Source of the DNA: Aliiroseovarius halocynthiae
GTDB taxonomy: Bacteria; Pseudomonadota; Alphaproteobacteria; Rhodobacterales; Rhodobacteraceae
DNA length: 64,000 bases
Reading direction: 5' to 3'
Assembly: GCF_007004645.1 (NCBI RefSeq)
Contig: NZ_ML660019.1
Location: forward strand, 392,437-456,436
Below, one piece after another: positions 56,149-64,000 of this stretch; the first letter of the stretch is position 1; the number at the start of each line of letters is the position of its first letter. The position numbers were made by a program, and so were the translations under genes. The notes under the pieces are model-generated. The model was not told the origin of the DNA and made no database searches. It worked only from the letters and a program-made list of their open reading frames with translations.

Positions 56149-57105
56149 TCATGAGGCGGAGGCCGCGACGAGAACGATCTCGCCGGGCCATTTTTGTGTG
56201 ATCTCTTCCGCAGCACGCCACGCGCGCAGGCCAGTGGCGCAACACAGCGCAAGGCGGGTGTCCAAGGTCGGCAGGTTTTGGGCCAGTTGTTCGAGGCTGA
56301 TCCGCCGGGCCAAAGGATGCAAAACGGGGGCGTCTTGGCGCAGTTCGATGATCAGATCCGTGTCGGTCAGCTCAGACGCCGCGACAAAGCGGAACGGCCT
56401 GTCGGGTTCGGTGGCTTTGTCGAAACGAAAGCTGGCCGAGCGCAGGCTTTGCGCATCAAACTGCACCAACTGTCCAAGAGGGGACGGGGTCAAGCCCAGC
56501 AGGATATTCAGAGCCATCTGCGCCTGCATGGCGCCGATGATGCCGACGACCGGGCCAAGGACACCTGCCGTTTCGCAGCTTGCGTCATTGCCGGGGGCGT
56601 CTGGGAATACCGCACGCAGCGAGGGCGCACCGCCGCAAAAACCGCCCACATAGCCGCCCAGTCCCAGTGCCGATGCGCTGATCAGCGGGGTATCTTGGGA
56701 AATGCAGATATCGCTGAGAAGATAGCTGACGGCATAGTTGTCAGCGCAATCCACAACCAAATCAGAATGGGTCACCAGATCGGGCGCGTTGGCCGGGGTG
56801 AGTTTGCAATCCAGCGCTTCAATGGTGATCACGCTGTTGATCGCGCGGCATCGGGATGCAGCCGCCTGTGCCTTGGGTAGGCCGCAATCAGCCTCGGTGA
56901 ACAGGGTTTGGCGGTGCAGGTTCGACAGCGCGACGGTGTCGCCGTCAACAATGGTCAGATGACCGATGCCCGCCCCTGCCAGAAGGGGCAGGCATGGCGC
57001 GGCCAGACCGCCTGCGCCGATCACCAAGACTCGCGCCTGTGCCAAACGTGTCTGACGGTCGGCGCCGACTTCGGGCAAAATTATTTGGCGGGCATAGCGG
57101 CTCAT
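56149..57105 (-). CDS. thiF: ThiF-type adenylyltransferase with rhodanese-like tail
   Basis: 318-aa E1-like enzyme that adenylates the C-terminal glycine of ThiS for sulfur transfer. The opening RYARQIILPEVGADRQTRLA, the ATP loop VIGAGGLAAPCLPLLAGAG and the DCADNYAVSYLLSD block are clear. The CxxC zinc pair usually found as CYRC is replaced by GFCGGAPSL, so zinc binding may be lost. Residues about 240-318 form a rhodanese-like domain with CCATGLRAWRAAE, a candidate persulfide site. It overlaps thiE by 4 bp. Confidence 0.88.
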   Translation of the reverse strand: MSRYARQIILPEVGADRQTRLAQARVLVIGAGGLAAPCLPLLAGAGIGHLTIVDGDTVALSNLHRQTLFTEADCGLPKAQAAASRCRAINSVITIEALDCKLTPANAPDLVTHSDLVVDCADNYAVSYLLSDICISQDTPLISASALGLGGYVGGFCGGAPSLRAVFPDAPGNDASCETAGVLGPVVGIIGAMQAQMALNILLGLTPSPLGQLVQFDAQSLRSASFRFDKATEPDRPFRFVAASELTDTDLIIELRQDAPVLHPLARRISLEQLAQNLPTLDTRLALCCATGLRAWRAAEEITQKWPGEIVLVAASAS

Positions 57106-57698
57106 CGCGTCGCCTCGATCCATTGACGCACGCGTGCTTCTGGATCTGCGTTCAGGGTAATATCTGTGACGACCGAGACGATATCGGCCCCGGCCTCTAA
57201 GACACCAGCCGCCCGTTCGACCGACATGCCGCCGATGCCCACCAGAGGCACGTCACCCACACGGGCCTTCCATTCGGTGACGCGGGGCAGGCCCTGTTCG
57301 TGCCATTTCATCTTCTTCAGGATGGTAGGATAGACGGGACCCAAGGCAACATAGTCCGGGGCCATCGACAGAACACGCTCTAATTCGTCATCGTCATGGG
57401 TCGAGACGCCCAGCTTCAGCCCAGCCCTTCGGATCGCGGCAAGGTCAGCTTCGTCCAGATCCTCCTGCCCCAGATGGATCCAGTCGCACCCCAGATCCAT
57501 CGCGGCCTGCCAGTGATCATTGATCACCAGTATCGCGCCATGATCGCGACACAGATCGCGGGATATGGCGATTTGCTCGCGCACCACCGCATCCGGCTGA
57601 TCCTTCATCCGCAGTTGTACCAGCTTCACGCCAAGGGGCAGCATCCGGCGCAGCCAATCTGAATGGTCGAAAATCGGATAGAAACGGTCGAGCGTCAT
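57102..57698 (-). CDS. thiE: Thiamine phosphate synthase
   Basis: 198-aa TIM-barrel enzyme joining HMP-diphosphate and thiazole phosphate to thiamine phosphate. Blocks [30 protein letters not shown] and [11 protein letters not shown] are present, and the phosphate loop is [11 protein letters not shown]. Slightly short but complete. It overlaps thiG and thiF by 4 bp each. Confidence 0.95.
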   Translation of the reverse strand: MTLDRFYPIFDHSDWLRRMLPLGVKLVQLRMKDQPDAVVREQIAISRDLCRDHGAILVINDHWQAAMDLGCDWIHLGQEDLDEADLAAIRRAGLKLGVSTHDDDELERVLSMAPDYVALGPVYPTILKKMKWHEQGLPRVTEWKARVGDVPLVGIGGMSVERAAGVLEAGADIVSVVTDITLNADPEARVRQWIEATR

Positions 57699-58465
57699 GT
57701 CAGGAATGCCTTTCCAATCACGGGGGTCGAGGCTTCGGCCATGTCGCGTGCCTCGATCGGGTCAGCGTCATGCGCCAGCTTCCCGGCTTCGATCGCGCCC
57801 ATCATTGCGCGGGCCATGGCCACCGGATCGCCCGCGCGTGCCACCGCGGTGTTCAGCAGCACGGCGTCAAAGCCCAGTTCCATTGCGTGGGCGGCGTGGC
57901 TGGGCAGGCCAATGCCTGCATCGACCACCAAAGGCACATCTGGGAACTCCGCCCGCATCACCCGCAGGGCGTATTCGTTGTTCAGTCCGCGACCCGAGCC
58001 GATGGGCGCCCCCCACGGCATCAGCACCTCGCAGCCCGCGTCCAGCAGGCGCTCGCCGATGATCAGGTCCTCGGTGGTGTAAGGAAAGACCTGAAACCCG
58101 TCCTCGGACAGAATGCGGGCCGCTTCGACCAATCCGAATACGTCCGGCTGTAAGCTGTCTGTGTGGCCGATCAGTTCAAGCTTGATCCATGTGGTGTCGA
58201 ACACCTCGCGCGCCATATGGGCCGTGGTGACCGCTTCTTTCACCGTGTGACACCCGGCGGTATTGGGCAGGGTCAGCACGCCCAAATCTTGGACCATCTG
58301 CCAGAATGCTTGCCCCGCGCGGCCAGCCCCCTCGCGGCGTAACGATACGGTGGCAACGCCCGCCCCGCTTTCGCGGAACGCCCGTTCAAGGATTGCAGGG
58401 CTGGGGTATTGCGCGGTGCCCAGCATCAGAGGGTTGGGCAGGGTGGTGCCGTAGAAAGATGCCAT
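57695..58465 (-). CDS. thiG: Thiazole synthase
   Basis: 256-aa TIM-barrel enzyme that forms the thiazole ring from deoxyxylulose phosphate, dehydroglycine and ThiS thiocarboxylate. The Schiff-base lysine lies in [11 protein letters not shown], and [15 protein letters not shown] and [13 protein letters not shown] are conserved phosphate-site blocks. It starts 2 bp after thiS. Confidence 0.96.
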   Translation of the reverse strand: MASFYGTTLPNPLMLGTAQYPSPAILERAFRESGAGVATVSLRREGAGRAGQAFWQMVQDLGVLTLPNTAGCHTVKEAVTTAHMAREVFDTTWIKLELIGHTDSLQPDVFGLVEAARILSEDGFQVFPYTTEDLIIGERLLDAGCEVLMPWGAPIGSGRGLNNEYALRVMRAEFPDVPLVVDAGIGLPSHAAHAMELGFDAVLLNTAVARAGDPVAMARAMMGAIEAGKLAHDADPIEARDMAEASTPVIGKAFLT

Positions 58466-58467
58466 TC

Positions 58468-58662
58468 TTAGCCCCCCTGCATCGGCGAGACGATCTCGAC
58501 CCGGTCGCCATCTTGCAAAGCATGGCTGCCGCGCAGCGTGGCGGGGATGAAATCCTCGTTCACGGCGGTGGCGACCCGGCCTGTAAAGTCGCATTCGTCC
58601 AGCAGGGCGGACAGGGTGGTGGCTGCGACCTCGCGCAGCTCTCCGTTAAGCACGATCTTCAT
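58468..58662 (-). CDS. thiS: Sulfur carrier protein ThiS
   Basis: 64-aa ubiquitin-like sulfur carrier beginning [12 protein letters not shown] and ending in the required Gly-Gly (SPMQGG). Adenylated by ThiF and charged with sulfur for ThiG. Its start lies 17 bp inside the thiO gene. Confidence 0.93.
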   Translation of the reverse strand: MKIVLNGELREVAATTLSALLDECDFTGRVATAVNEDFIPATLRGSHALQDGDRVEIVSPMQGG

Positions 58663-59620
58663 CGACCATCTCCGAATGTGTGTTGTGAAGGGCCAGATCC
58701 GCCACGCCCTTGGCCAGGGCGGGGGCCAGCAGATAGCCATGGCGATACAGGCCGTTGGCATAGATTGTGTGGCCTAGTCTGCGAATGCGCGGCAGGTTGT
58801 CAGGAAATGCGGGCCGCAGATCGACGCCGATCTCCAGCACTTCGGCCTCGCCGAAAGCGGGGTTCAGCGCATAAGCGGCGCTGAGCAGTTCCAGCATGGA
58901 CCGTGCGGTGATGCGGCCGCTGTCTTCGGCCTCGATCATCGTGGCGCCCAGCATGTAGATGCCATCGCCACGCGGCACGATGTAAAGCGGCATCCGGGGA
59001 TGCAGCAGGCGCACGGGACGTGTCAGGGTGACATCCGGGCAGCGGATCACCAGCATCTCGCCTTTCACGCCGCGCAGATCGTGCAGGGTGTCGCGGGCAT
59101 GCAGCCCCCGGCAATCAATGGCGTTTTCCGGTCGAGTTGGGGCCGGTTTCTGATGAAACACCACGCCTTTTGCCAACAGATTGCGATGCAGGTCGTGAAG
59201 GGCCTTGCGCGGATCGAGATGGGCCTCGGCGTCAAAGAACAGGCCTTTGTTGAAGCTGATCAGATCCGGCTCAAGATCGGCGATCTCAGGACCGGCTTCG
59301 CGAAACCCTTCGGTCTGTCGGGCAAATCGGCGCAGGTCCGGCATATCGCGCCGCGCGGCAACGACAAGGGTGCCCCGGCGCTGAATAGTGGTCTTACTTG
59401 CCCACCAGTCGATGGCCTGCTGCCCCAACCGCAGCACGGGTTCTTCGGCGTTCTCATATTCGCACCAAGGGGCCAACATGCCGCCCGCCCACCACGAACA
59501 GCCATGCGGGCCGGGCGGGCCGGAGGGGTCGAAGATCTGAACCCGGGCACCGCGTTCGACCAACTCGGTCGCCACTGCCAGCCCGGCTACGCCGGCCCCT
59601 ATGACGGACCAGATCGTCAC
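58646..59620 (-). CDS. thiO: Glycine oxidase
   Basis: 324-aa FAD enzyme that oxidises glycine to dehydroglycine for thiazole synthesis. The Rossmann opening SVIGAGVAGLAVATELVERG and the following WWAGGMLAPWCE match ThiO/DAO proteins. A ThiO rather than ThiH means the route needs oxygen, fitting an aerobe. Overlaps thiD by 4 bp and thiS by 17 bp. Confidence 0.92.
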   Translation of the reverse strand: MTIWSVIGAGVAGLAVATELVERGARVQIFDPSGPPGPHGCSWWAGGMLAPWCEYENAEEPVLRLGQQAIDWWASKTTIQRRGTLVVAARRDMPDLRRFARQTEGFREAGPEIADLEPDLISFNKGLFFDAEAHLDPRKALHDLHRNLLAKGVVFHQKPAPTRPENAIDCRGLHARDTLHDLRGVKGEMLVIRCPDVTLTRPVRLLHPRMPLYIVPRGDGIYMLGATMIEAEDSGRITARSMLELLSAAYALNPAFGEAEVLEIGVDLRPAFPDNLPRIRRLGHTIYANGLYRHGYLLAPALAKGVADLALHNTHSEMVDEDRA

Positions 59621-60420
59621 GCCTGCCAGACCTGATGGAAGTGGTGGACCGGCCCGTGACCGTGGCCAACGCGCAGGTCATCTGCCGTGCCAATTGCACC
59701 TTGCAGATAGTGATGGGCCTGACTGACCGCCTGCTGCAACGACAGCCCCTTGGCAAGGCCAGCCGCAATGGACGAGGACAGGGTACAGCCTGTGCCATGG
59801 GTGTTGTTGGTTCGACGGCGTGGTGCAGTGAATTCGGCGATTGCCCCATCATTCGAAATAAGGATGTCGCGGCAGACCTCGCCTTTGGCATGGCCACCTT
59901 TCATCAAGACAGACTGCGCGCCTAGCTCTACAAGAGCTCGTCCCTGTGTTGCCATCTCGTCCGACATGTCGGCGACAGGTTGATCCAGCAGACAGGCAGC
60001 TTCTGGTAGGTTCGGAGTTAACACGGTGGCGCGGGGCAACAATACATCCCGCAGCGTTGCGACAGCATCCCGCGCCAGCAGCGCATCGCCAGACTTGGCG
60101 ATCATTACAGGGTCCAGCACGACAGGCCCTGTGAAATCGGAAATCGCCGCCGCTATGGTTTCGATGATTTCGGGCGTTGCCAGCATCCCGATCTTGATCG
60201 CGCGGACGTCGAGGTCGCTGAGCACGGCGTCGATCTGAGCCGTCACGACGTCAAGCGGGATGCTGTGAACTGCGGTGACGGCCTGCGTGTTCTGCGCAGT
60301 GACTGCGGTGATCACGCTGGCGCCAAAGACCCCAAGTGCGGACATTGCCTTTAGATCTGCCTGTATGCCCGCGCCGCCGCCGCTGTCGGACCCGGCAATT
60401 GTCAAAGCGATATGCGCCAC
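59617..60420 (-). CDS. thiD: Hydroxymethylpyrimidine (phosphate) kinase
   Basis: 267-aa ribokinase-like enzyme phosphorylating HMP and [24 protein letters not shown] is the standard opening, [17 protein letters not shown] the middle block, and [19 protein letters not shown] the anion hole with the catalytic Asp/Cys region. The start is taken as GTG at 60420 with AAGGAG upstream; longer in-frame codons are upstream of that SD. First gene of the operon, 58 bp after the riboswitch. Confidence 0.94.
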   Translation of the reverse strand: MAHIALTIAGSDSGGGAGIQADLKAMSALGVFGASVITAVTAQNTQAVTAVHSIPLDVVTAQIDAVLSDLDVRAIKIGMLATPEIIETIAAAISDFTGPVVLDPVMIAKSGDALLARDAVATLRDVLLPRATVLTPNLPEAACLLDQPVADMSDEMATQGRALVELGAQSVLMKGGHAKGEVCRDILISNDGAIAEFTAPRRRTNNTHGTGCTLSSSIAAGLAKGLSLQQAVSQAHHYLQGAIGTADDLRVGHGHGPVHHFHQVWQA

Positions 60421-60474
60421 ATCGGTGCTCCTTCTTTTTACAAAGGGCACGGGCAGGCACACTGGTTGTCAGCG

Positions 60475-60570
60475 CTAAGACCGTTCCCTACGCCGGTATT
60501 GCCCGGATCAGGTTCGATGGGTTTACGCTTGCGCGAGTCTCAGCCTTGGTAAGGCACCCCAACGGTTCAT
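60475..60570 (-). promoter_or_regulatory. TPP riboswitch
   Basis: On the minus strand the conserved thi-box elements occur in order: GGGGTGCC (from 60560 downward), GGCTGAGA, CATCGAACCTGATCCGGG, and AATACCGGCGTAGGGA. The flanking AACCGTT/AACGGT pairing closes P1. It is 58 bp upstream of the thiD start and should turn down the ten-gene operon when thiamine diphosphate is high, most likely by blocking translation since no clear terminator follows. Confidence 0.95.
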
Positions 60571-60748
60571 TCGCCGGGTAGCAACTTCGTTACGCTAAGT
60601 CAATCGTGCAGGCGAAAGGGCGCGGCCCTGCACGCCCGAGGGTCTTGGAAAAGCGAGGGTGTTGCGCAAAATGTGCACGCTGTGGCTGGAATGCACGATA
60701 GGATCGTTTGTGGAGTAGATTGGCAGTTTCAAATGGACGTTCGGATGG

Positions 60749-61393
60749 TCACTTTGCAGCATTGCTCGCCAGAAATGAGGCTTTGGCGCCGAGGATGTGT
60801 TTCACGACGGCGTCCACGAAAGCGGCTCGGTCAGCCTTCGCGCCTGCATCGATAATGCCATAATGTTCATCCGACGAACGTCGCAGGCTTTTGATGGATC
60901 GGAAGGCCACTGACCGGACCAGATTTGTGCGTTCGTTGTAAAGGTTCAGGGCCTCTTCCAAGACACTGTTCCCGCAGGCGTGGTTCAGGACGATATGGAA
61001 GCTTTCATTCTGATGAAACGCGTCTGTCAGGTCGTTCTTCTGAATCGCAGCGTCATGTTTGGCTTGTATTTGTCTGAGTTCGGCAAGAACGTCACCGGGC
61101 AGCGGAAGAGGTGTCTGTTCCGCTGCGGCGCGATGCAGCAATTCCCGCATGAAATACAGCTCGTCAATCTCATGCAATGAAAGGTCCCGTACCGCAGCGC
61201 CCTTATTTGCCCGCCGCTCGACGAGGCCTTTCTGCTCAAGGCTTTCCAGCGCTGCGCGGACAATGTGGCGTCGCGCCTCGAACCGGTCCATCAGGTCCTG
61301 TTCGACCAAACGTTCGCGCGGCTTTAGGTGACCAAAAACAATGTCCTTTTCCAGTGAAGCTGCGACCCTCTTACGCTCGCCATCAACCTTCAT
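60749..61393 (-). CDS. GntR/FadR-type transcriptional regulator
   Basis: 214-aa regulator: winged helix (VAASLEKDIVFGHLKPRERL, then DRFEARRHIVRAALESLEQK, about 10-75) and an FCD ligand domain (about 90-210). Start ATG at 61393; the open frame before it crosses the intergenic region. It is divergent from a TRAP-TAXI transporter across 155 bp, and probably controls it in response to the transported substrate. Confidence 0.9.
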   Translation of the reverse strand: MKVDGERKRVAASLEKDIVFGHLKPRERLVEQDLMDRFEARRHIVRAALESLEQKGLVERRANKGAAVRDLSLHEIDELYFMRELLHRAAAEQTPLPLPGDVLAELRQIQAKHDAAIQKNDLTDAFHQNESFHIVLNHACGNSVLEEALNLYNERTNLVRSVAFRSIKSLRRSSDEHYGIIDAGAKADRAAFVDAVVKHILGAKASFLASNAAK

Positions 61394-61471
61394 CGTGTCC
61401 TCCGTTTCTGCGCTTCCACGCAAGTCGCTGTTTGCGCCGGAAATACGGGTCCTCAATTGTTTATTGACTTG

Positions 61472-61483
61472 ATTATTAATAAT
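61472..61483. promoter_or_regulatory. Palindrome between gntR and TRAP genes
   Basis: ATTATTAATAAT is a perfect 12-bp palindrome in the divergent intergenic region, 2 bp after TTGACTT, which could be a -35 box for the TRAP genes. It is a candidate operator for the GntR regulator. Confidence 0.45.
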
Positions 61484-61548
61484 GTACGAGGCTCTGTCCA
61501 TCCCCCGCCCGCAATAGGGCGGGGACATATATGGGAGGATCTCTTGTG

Positions 61549-62547
61549 ATGAAATTTGGAATGGCGGCCGTCGCTGCCGCTACATTGACCGTTTTCGGTG
61601 CAACCACCTCAATGGCGGACAACGCCGACTATGTGCTGAACACCGCCTCGACCGGTGGCACCTATCACCCGGTTGGCACGGCGATTTCCACGCTGTCCAA
61701 GGTGAAGCTTCTGCCGAAAGAAGGCTTCTCGCTGACCGCTGTGAACTCGGCCGGGTCGGGCGCAAATGTGCAGGCGCTGGGTGCGGGCACTGCCGACTTC
61801 GCAATTCTTCAGGGTCTCTATGGATCTTACGCGGCTACCGGCACCGGTCCGGTGACTGAACCGCAGCAGAACATCCGTTCGGTGTCGATGCTGTGGCAGA
61901 ATGTCGAGCAGTTTGTGGTGCCAACCGACAAGGCTGCGACGGGTACTGTAGAAGATCTTGTTGCGCTGAAGGGCATGTCGGCGGGCATGGGTAAGCAAAA
62001 TTCGGGCACAATCGGGTCGAACACCGTCCTCCTGTCCGGGCTCGGAATTGATGTCGAGAAAGACTATGAGCTGGTCTTCGCGGGCTATGGTCCAACCGCA
62101 GATGCGATGGCGAATGGGCAGGCGATTGCTGGTGGCTTCCCTTCAGGTCCGCCCACCGGTGCAATCACAAAGCTGATGGCGGCCAATCAGGGCAAGTTCA
62201 CCATTCTGGACGTCACTGAAGATCAGCTGGCGGCCATGGATGGAGGGCGTAATCTTTGGGTACCATACACCATCGCGTCGGGCACCTATCCGGGCCAAGA
62301 GAAAGACATCAACACCATCGCGCAGCCGAACTTTCTGGCGGTAAATGCGGATGTGGATGACGAGCACGTCTATCTTCTGACCAAGACGATGTATGAAAAC
62401 TTGCCCTTCCTGCAGGCAATCCACCCGGCCACAAAAGCTATGGCGCTTGAAAAGGCTCTGGCTGGTCTTCCGGTGCCGCTGCACCCCGGTGCGCAGCGCT
62501 TCTATGAAGAAGCCGGGCTGGAAATTCCGGCGCATCTGAAGAACTAG
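61549..62547 (+). CDS. TRAP transporter solute-binding protein, TAXI family
   Basis: 332-aa periplasmic receptor. Signal peptide about 1-24 (MKFGMAAVAAATLTVFGATT, ending SMADN). Then the TAXI hallmark NTASTGGTYHPVGTAIS and NSAGSGANVQALGAGTADFA. Ligands of TAXI receptors are mostly unassigned (glutamate and other organic acids in a few cases). GGGAGG lies before the ATG at 61549. It is followed at 66 bp by the fused membrane component. Confidence 0.92.
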   Translation: MKFGMAAVAAATLTVFGATTSMADNADYVLNTASTGGTYHPVGTAISTLSKVKLLPKEGFSLTAVNSAGSGANVQALGAGTADFAILQGLYGSYAATGTGPVTEPQQNIRSVSMLWQNVEQFVVPTDKAATGTVEDLVALKGMSAGMGKQNSGTIGSNTVLLSGLGIDVEKDYELVFAGYGPTADAMANGQAIAGGFPSGPPTGAITKLMAANQGKFTILDVTEDQLAAMDGGRNLWVPYTIASGTYPGQEKDINTIAQPNFLAVNADVDDEHVYLLTKTMYENLPFLQAIHPATKAMALEKALAGLPVPLHPGAQRFYEEAGLEIPAHLKN

Positions 62548-62613
62548 GCTCACATGAAACGCGGCGGCACGGGGCGATCTGTGCCGTCACATATATAGGG
62601 GCGGTTGACGGAT

Positions 62614-64000
62614 ATGGGTGTGACACAGACTTACCGACGCAAAGATGTTCTGGACCCGACGAATGTTGATGCCAGATCCTATCCTTTGATTGCTTTCGCT
62701 GTGCTGTTCGGGCTTTGGCACATTGTGACCAATGTCTATCTGATTGAACCAGGCCGCTGGCAAAATGCCATACATTTCGCGGGCTTTGCCTTTCTGGCAT
62801 CGGTCACCTACAGTCCCTTTGGCGCGCAGGCCAATACCTCTTTTGCGTGGGTGTTCGACCTTGCTTACGGTGGAGTGGTTGCTGCCGCTGCGCTTTGGGT
62901 CGCGGGGGCGGAAAACGCGGTATACGCGCGCTCGCTTGCGCAGACCGGTTTGGGTTGGCAGCTCAGCTTTCTGGATTGGACCGCCGGGTTCATCCTGATT
63001 TTCGCCTGTATCGACTTGTCGCGCCGGGTGTCGGGCTGGGTCATTCCGATCCTTGTCGTATTGTCGCTGTCCTACATTCTGTTTCTTGGGGGCTACCTGC
63101 CCGGGGTGTTCCGCGCCGCAAGCCTGCCGCTGAACGACGTGATGTTCCGCACGCTGTATAATGACGAGGGGCTGTTTGGCATTCTGGCCAGCATCTCGTC
63201 GACGAATATTACGCTGTTCATGATCTTTGGCGGCTTCCTTGTGGTCTCGGGCGCCAGCAACTTCGTGATCGAACTGGCCAAGGTGGTAGCAGGTCGGATC
63301 AAGGGTGGCGCGGCCTTCGTTGCGGTTCTGTCCTCGGCCTTGACGGGAACCATTTCGGGATCCGCGATTGCCAACACCGCGTCGACCGGTGTGATCACCA
63401 TCCCCCTGATGAAGGCCAATGGTTTCCGCCCGCAATTCGCCGCAGGGGTCGAGGCCGCGGCATCGACAGGCGGGCAATTGATGCCGCCGATTATGGGGGC
63501 AGGTGCCTTTGTCATGGCCAGCTATACCTCGATCCCTTACGCCACCATCGTGACCGTGTCGGTCGTACCTGCGATCCTGTATTTCCTGTCGGTGGCTTTC
63601 ATTGTCCGTATCGAGGCCGTCAAACATGACGCCGGATCCGAGATCGACATGAATGTCGACAAGGGCAAGCTGCTGTCTGGTGGTCTGGTGTTTGTCATCC
63701 CGTTGACTGTGATGATCTGGATGCTTCTGTCCGGCGTTACGCCGTCCTTTGCAGCCTGCTGGGCCATTGCCGCGCTGATCGTGACCTCGTGGACCACCAG
63801 CCTGCTGACGGCGGTGATGCCGAAGGGCATGTTTAAACCGGTGGCAATGGGACCGGGCAAGATTGCCGAGGCGCTGACATCGGGCATTCAGTCCTCGATC
63901 ATGACAGCGATCCTGCTGGTCACAATTGGCATTATGAACAACGCGATTGTCACCAGCGGTGTGGGCAACAGCTTTTCGCTGATGATTGCGCAATGGTCGC
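62614..64000 (+). CDS. TRAP transporter fused permease (4TM/12TM), partial
   Basis: Open from ATG 62614 to the window edge (462 codons, no stop). The N terminus (MGVTQTYRRKDVLDPTN) leads into about four or five helices of the small-subunit type, then the large DctM-like permease: FGGFLVVSGASNFVIELAKV, ALTGTISGSAIANTASTGVI and STGGQLMPPIMGAGAFVMAS are its conserved blocks. Fused DctQM-type permeases are normal partners of TAXI receptors, such as the gene just upstream. The C terminus lies outside the window. Confidence 0.92.
   Translation, partial: MGVTQTYRRKDVLDPTNVDARSYPLIAFAVLFGLWHIVTNVYLIEPGRWQNAIHFAGFAFLASVTYSPFGAQANTSFAWVFDLAYGGVVAAAALWVAGAENAVYARSLAQTGLGWQLSFLDWTAGFILIFACIDLSRRVSGWVIPILVVLSLSYILFLGGYLPGVFRAASLPLNDVMFRTLYNDEGLFGILASISSTNITLFMIFGGFLVVSGASNFVIELAKVVAGRIKGGAAFVAVLSSALTGTISGSAIANTASTGVITIPLMKANGFRPQFAAGVEAAASTGGQLMPPIMGAGAFVMASYTSIPYATIVTVSVVPAILYFLSVAFIVRIEAVKHDAGSEIDMNVDKGKLLSGGLVFVIPLTVMIWMLLSGVTPSFAACWAIAALIVTSWTTSLLTAVMPKGMFKPVAMGPGKIAEALTSGIQSSIMTAILLVTIGIMNNAIVTSGVGNSFSLMIAQWS

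Noticed and set aside
62587-63993. 468-codon open frame on the minus strand at the window end
   Set aside because: It opposes the TRAP permease gene, which is recognisable on the plus strand but has no stop before the window ends.

Overview
The window looks like chromosome of an alphaproteobacterium of the Rhodobacteraceae (Roseobacter group). This is inferred from gene content and protein style: an sdhCDAB operon, an mdh / sucCD / sucAB / lpd citric-acid-cycle block, two enzymes of the ethylmalonyl-CoA pathway (mesaconyl-CoA hydratase and (3S)-malyl-CoA thioesterase), TRAP-TAXI transport genes, the FYDLN-acid protein next to a tRNA-Ala, and GC-rich coding with GTG/TTG starts. No plasmid, phage or CRISPR locus is evident.

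Layout. 0-16 kb: housekeeping and transport genes (mgtE, formyl-THF cyclo-ligase, a PepSY membrane protein, a YmdB-type phosphoesterase, two convergent SLC13-type permeases, LysE/Lrp pair, yebC, DMT exporter, an AT-richer LRR lipoprotein, an orphan peptide-type binding protein, panBC). 16-24.6 kb, minus strand: sdhC-sdhD-sdhA-[lipoprotein]-[glycosyltransferase]-sdhB-[ZIP transporter], then mcl2-nnrU-mch. 26.6-37.8 kb, plus strand: mdh, then sucC-[lipoprotein]-sucD-[DUF805]-sucA-sucB-[membrane protein]-[sucB 3' remnant]-[membrane protein]-lpd. 38.4-40.4 kb: a GntR regulator, a YgjP-type metallopeptidase, the FYDLN protein and tRNA-Ala(GGC). 40.4-45.2 kb: a decay zone of broken insertion sequences (an IS407-type IS3 element, a second IS3 element, an IS66 piece) and gene fragments (MFS, zinc-ribbon protein, acetylpolyamine-amidohydrolase/HDAC family). 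45.3-52.6 kb: accessory genes (hybrid histidine kinase with a PhnD-like binding protein, sulfotransferase with ChrA, LysR with a deiodinase-like protein). 53-60.6 kb, minus strand: a ten-gene thiamine operon behind a TPP riboswitch. 60.7-64 kb: a GntR regulator divergent from a TRAP-TAXI transporter that runs off the window.

How the parts connect. The strongest regulatory signal is the palindrome TGTGATCACA. It occurs as a pair, 20-21 bp apart, upstream of both sdhC and sucC, and once just upstream of the GntR gene at 38369-39019. This suggests a local regulator coordinating succinate dehydrogenase and the 2-oxoglutarate/succinyl-CoA steps. The second notable signal is at the sucB-lpd junction: a small chimeric remnant begins like lpd and ends like the last 23 codons of sucB, which is what a tandem duplication of that junction would leave. 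Both TCA operons carry unrelated small genes at most of their junctions. I did not find a clearly new defence or biosynthetic system; the best leads are the GntR/TCA regulon, the interrupted TCA operons, and the binding-protein/kinase and sulfotransferase/ChrA pairs.
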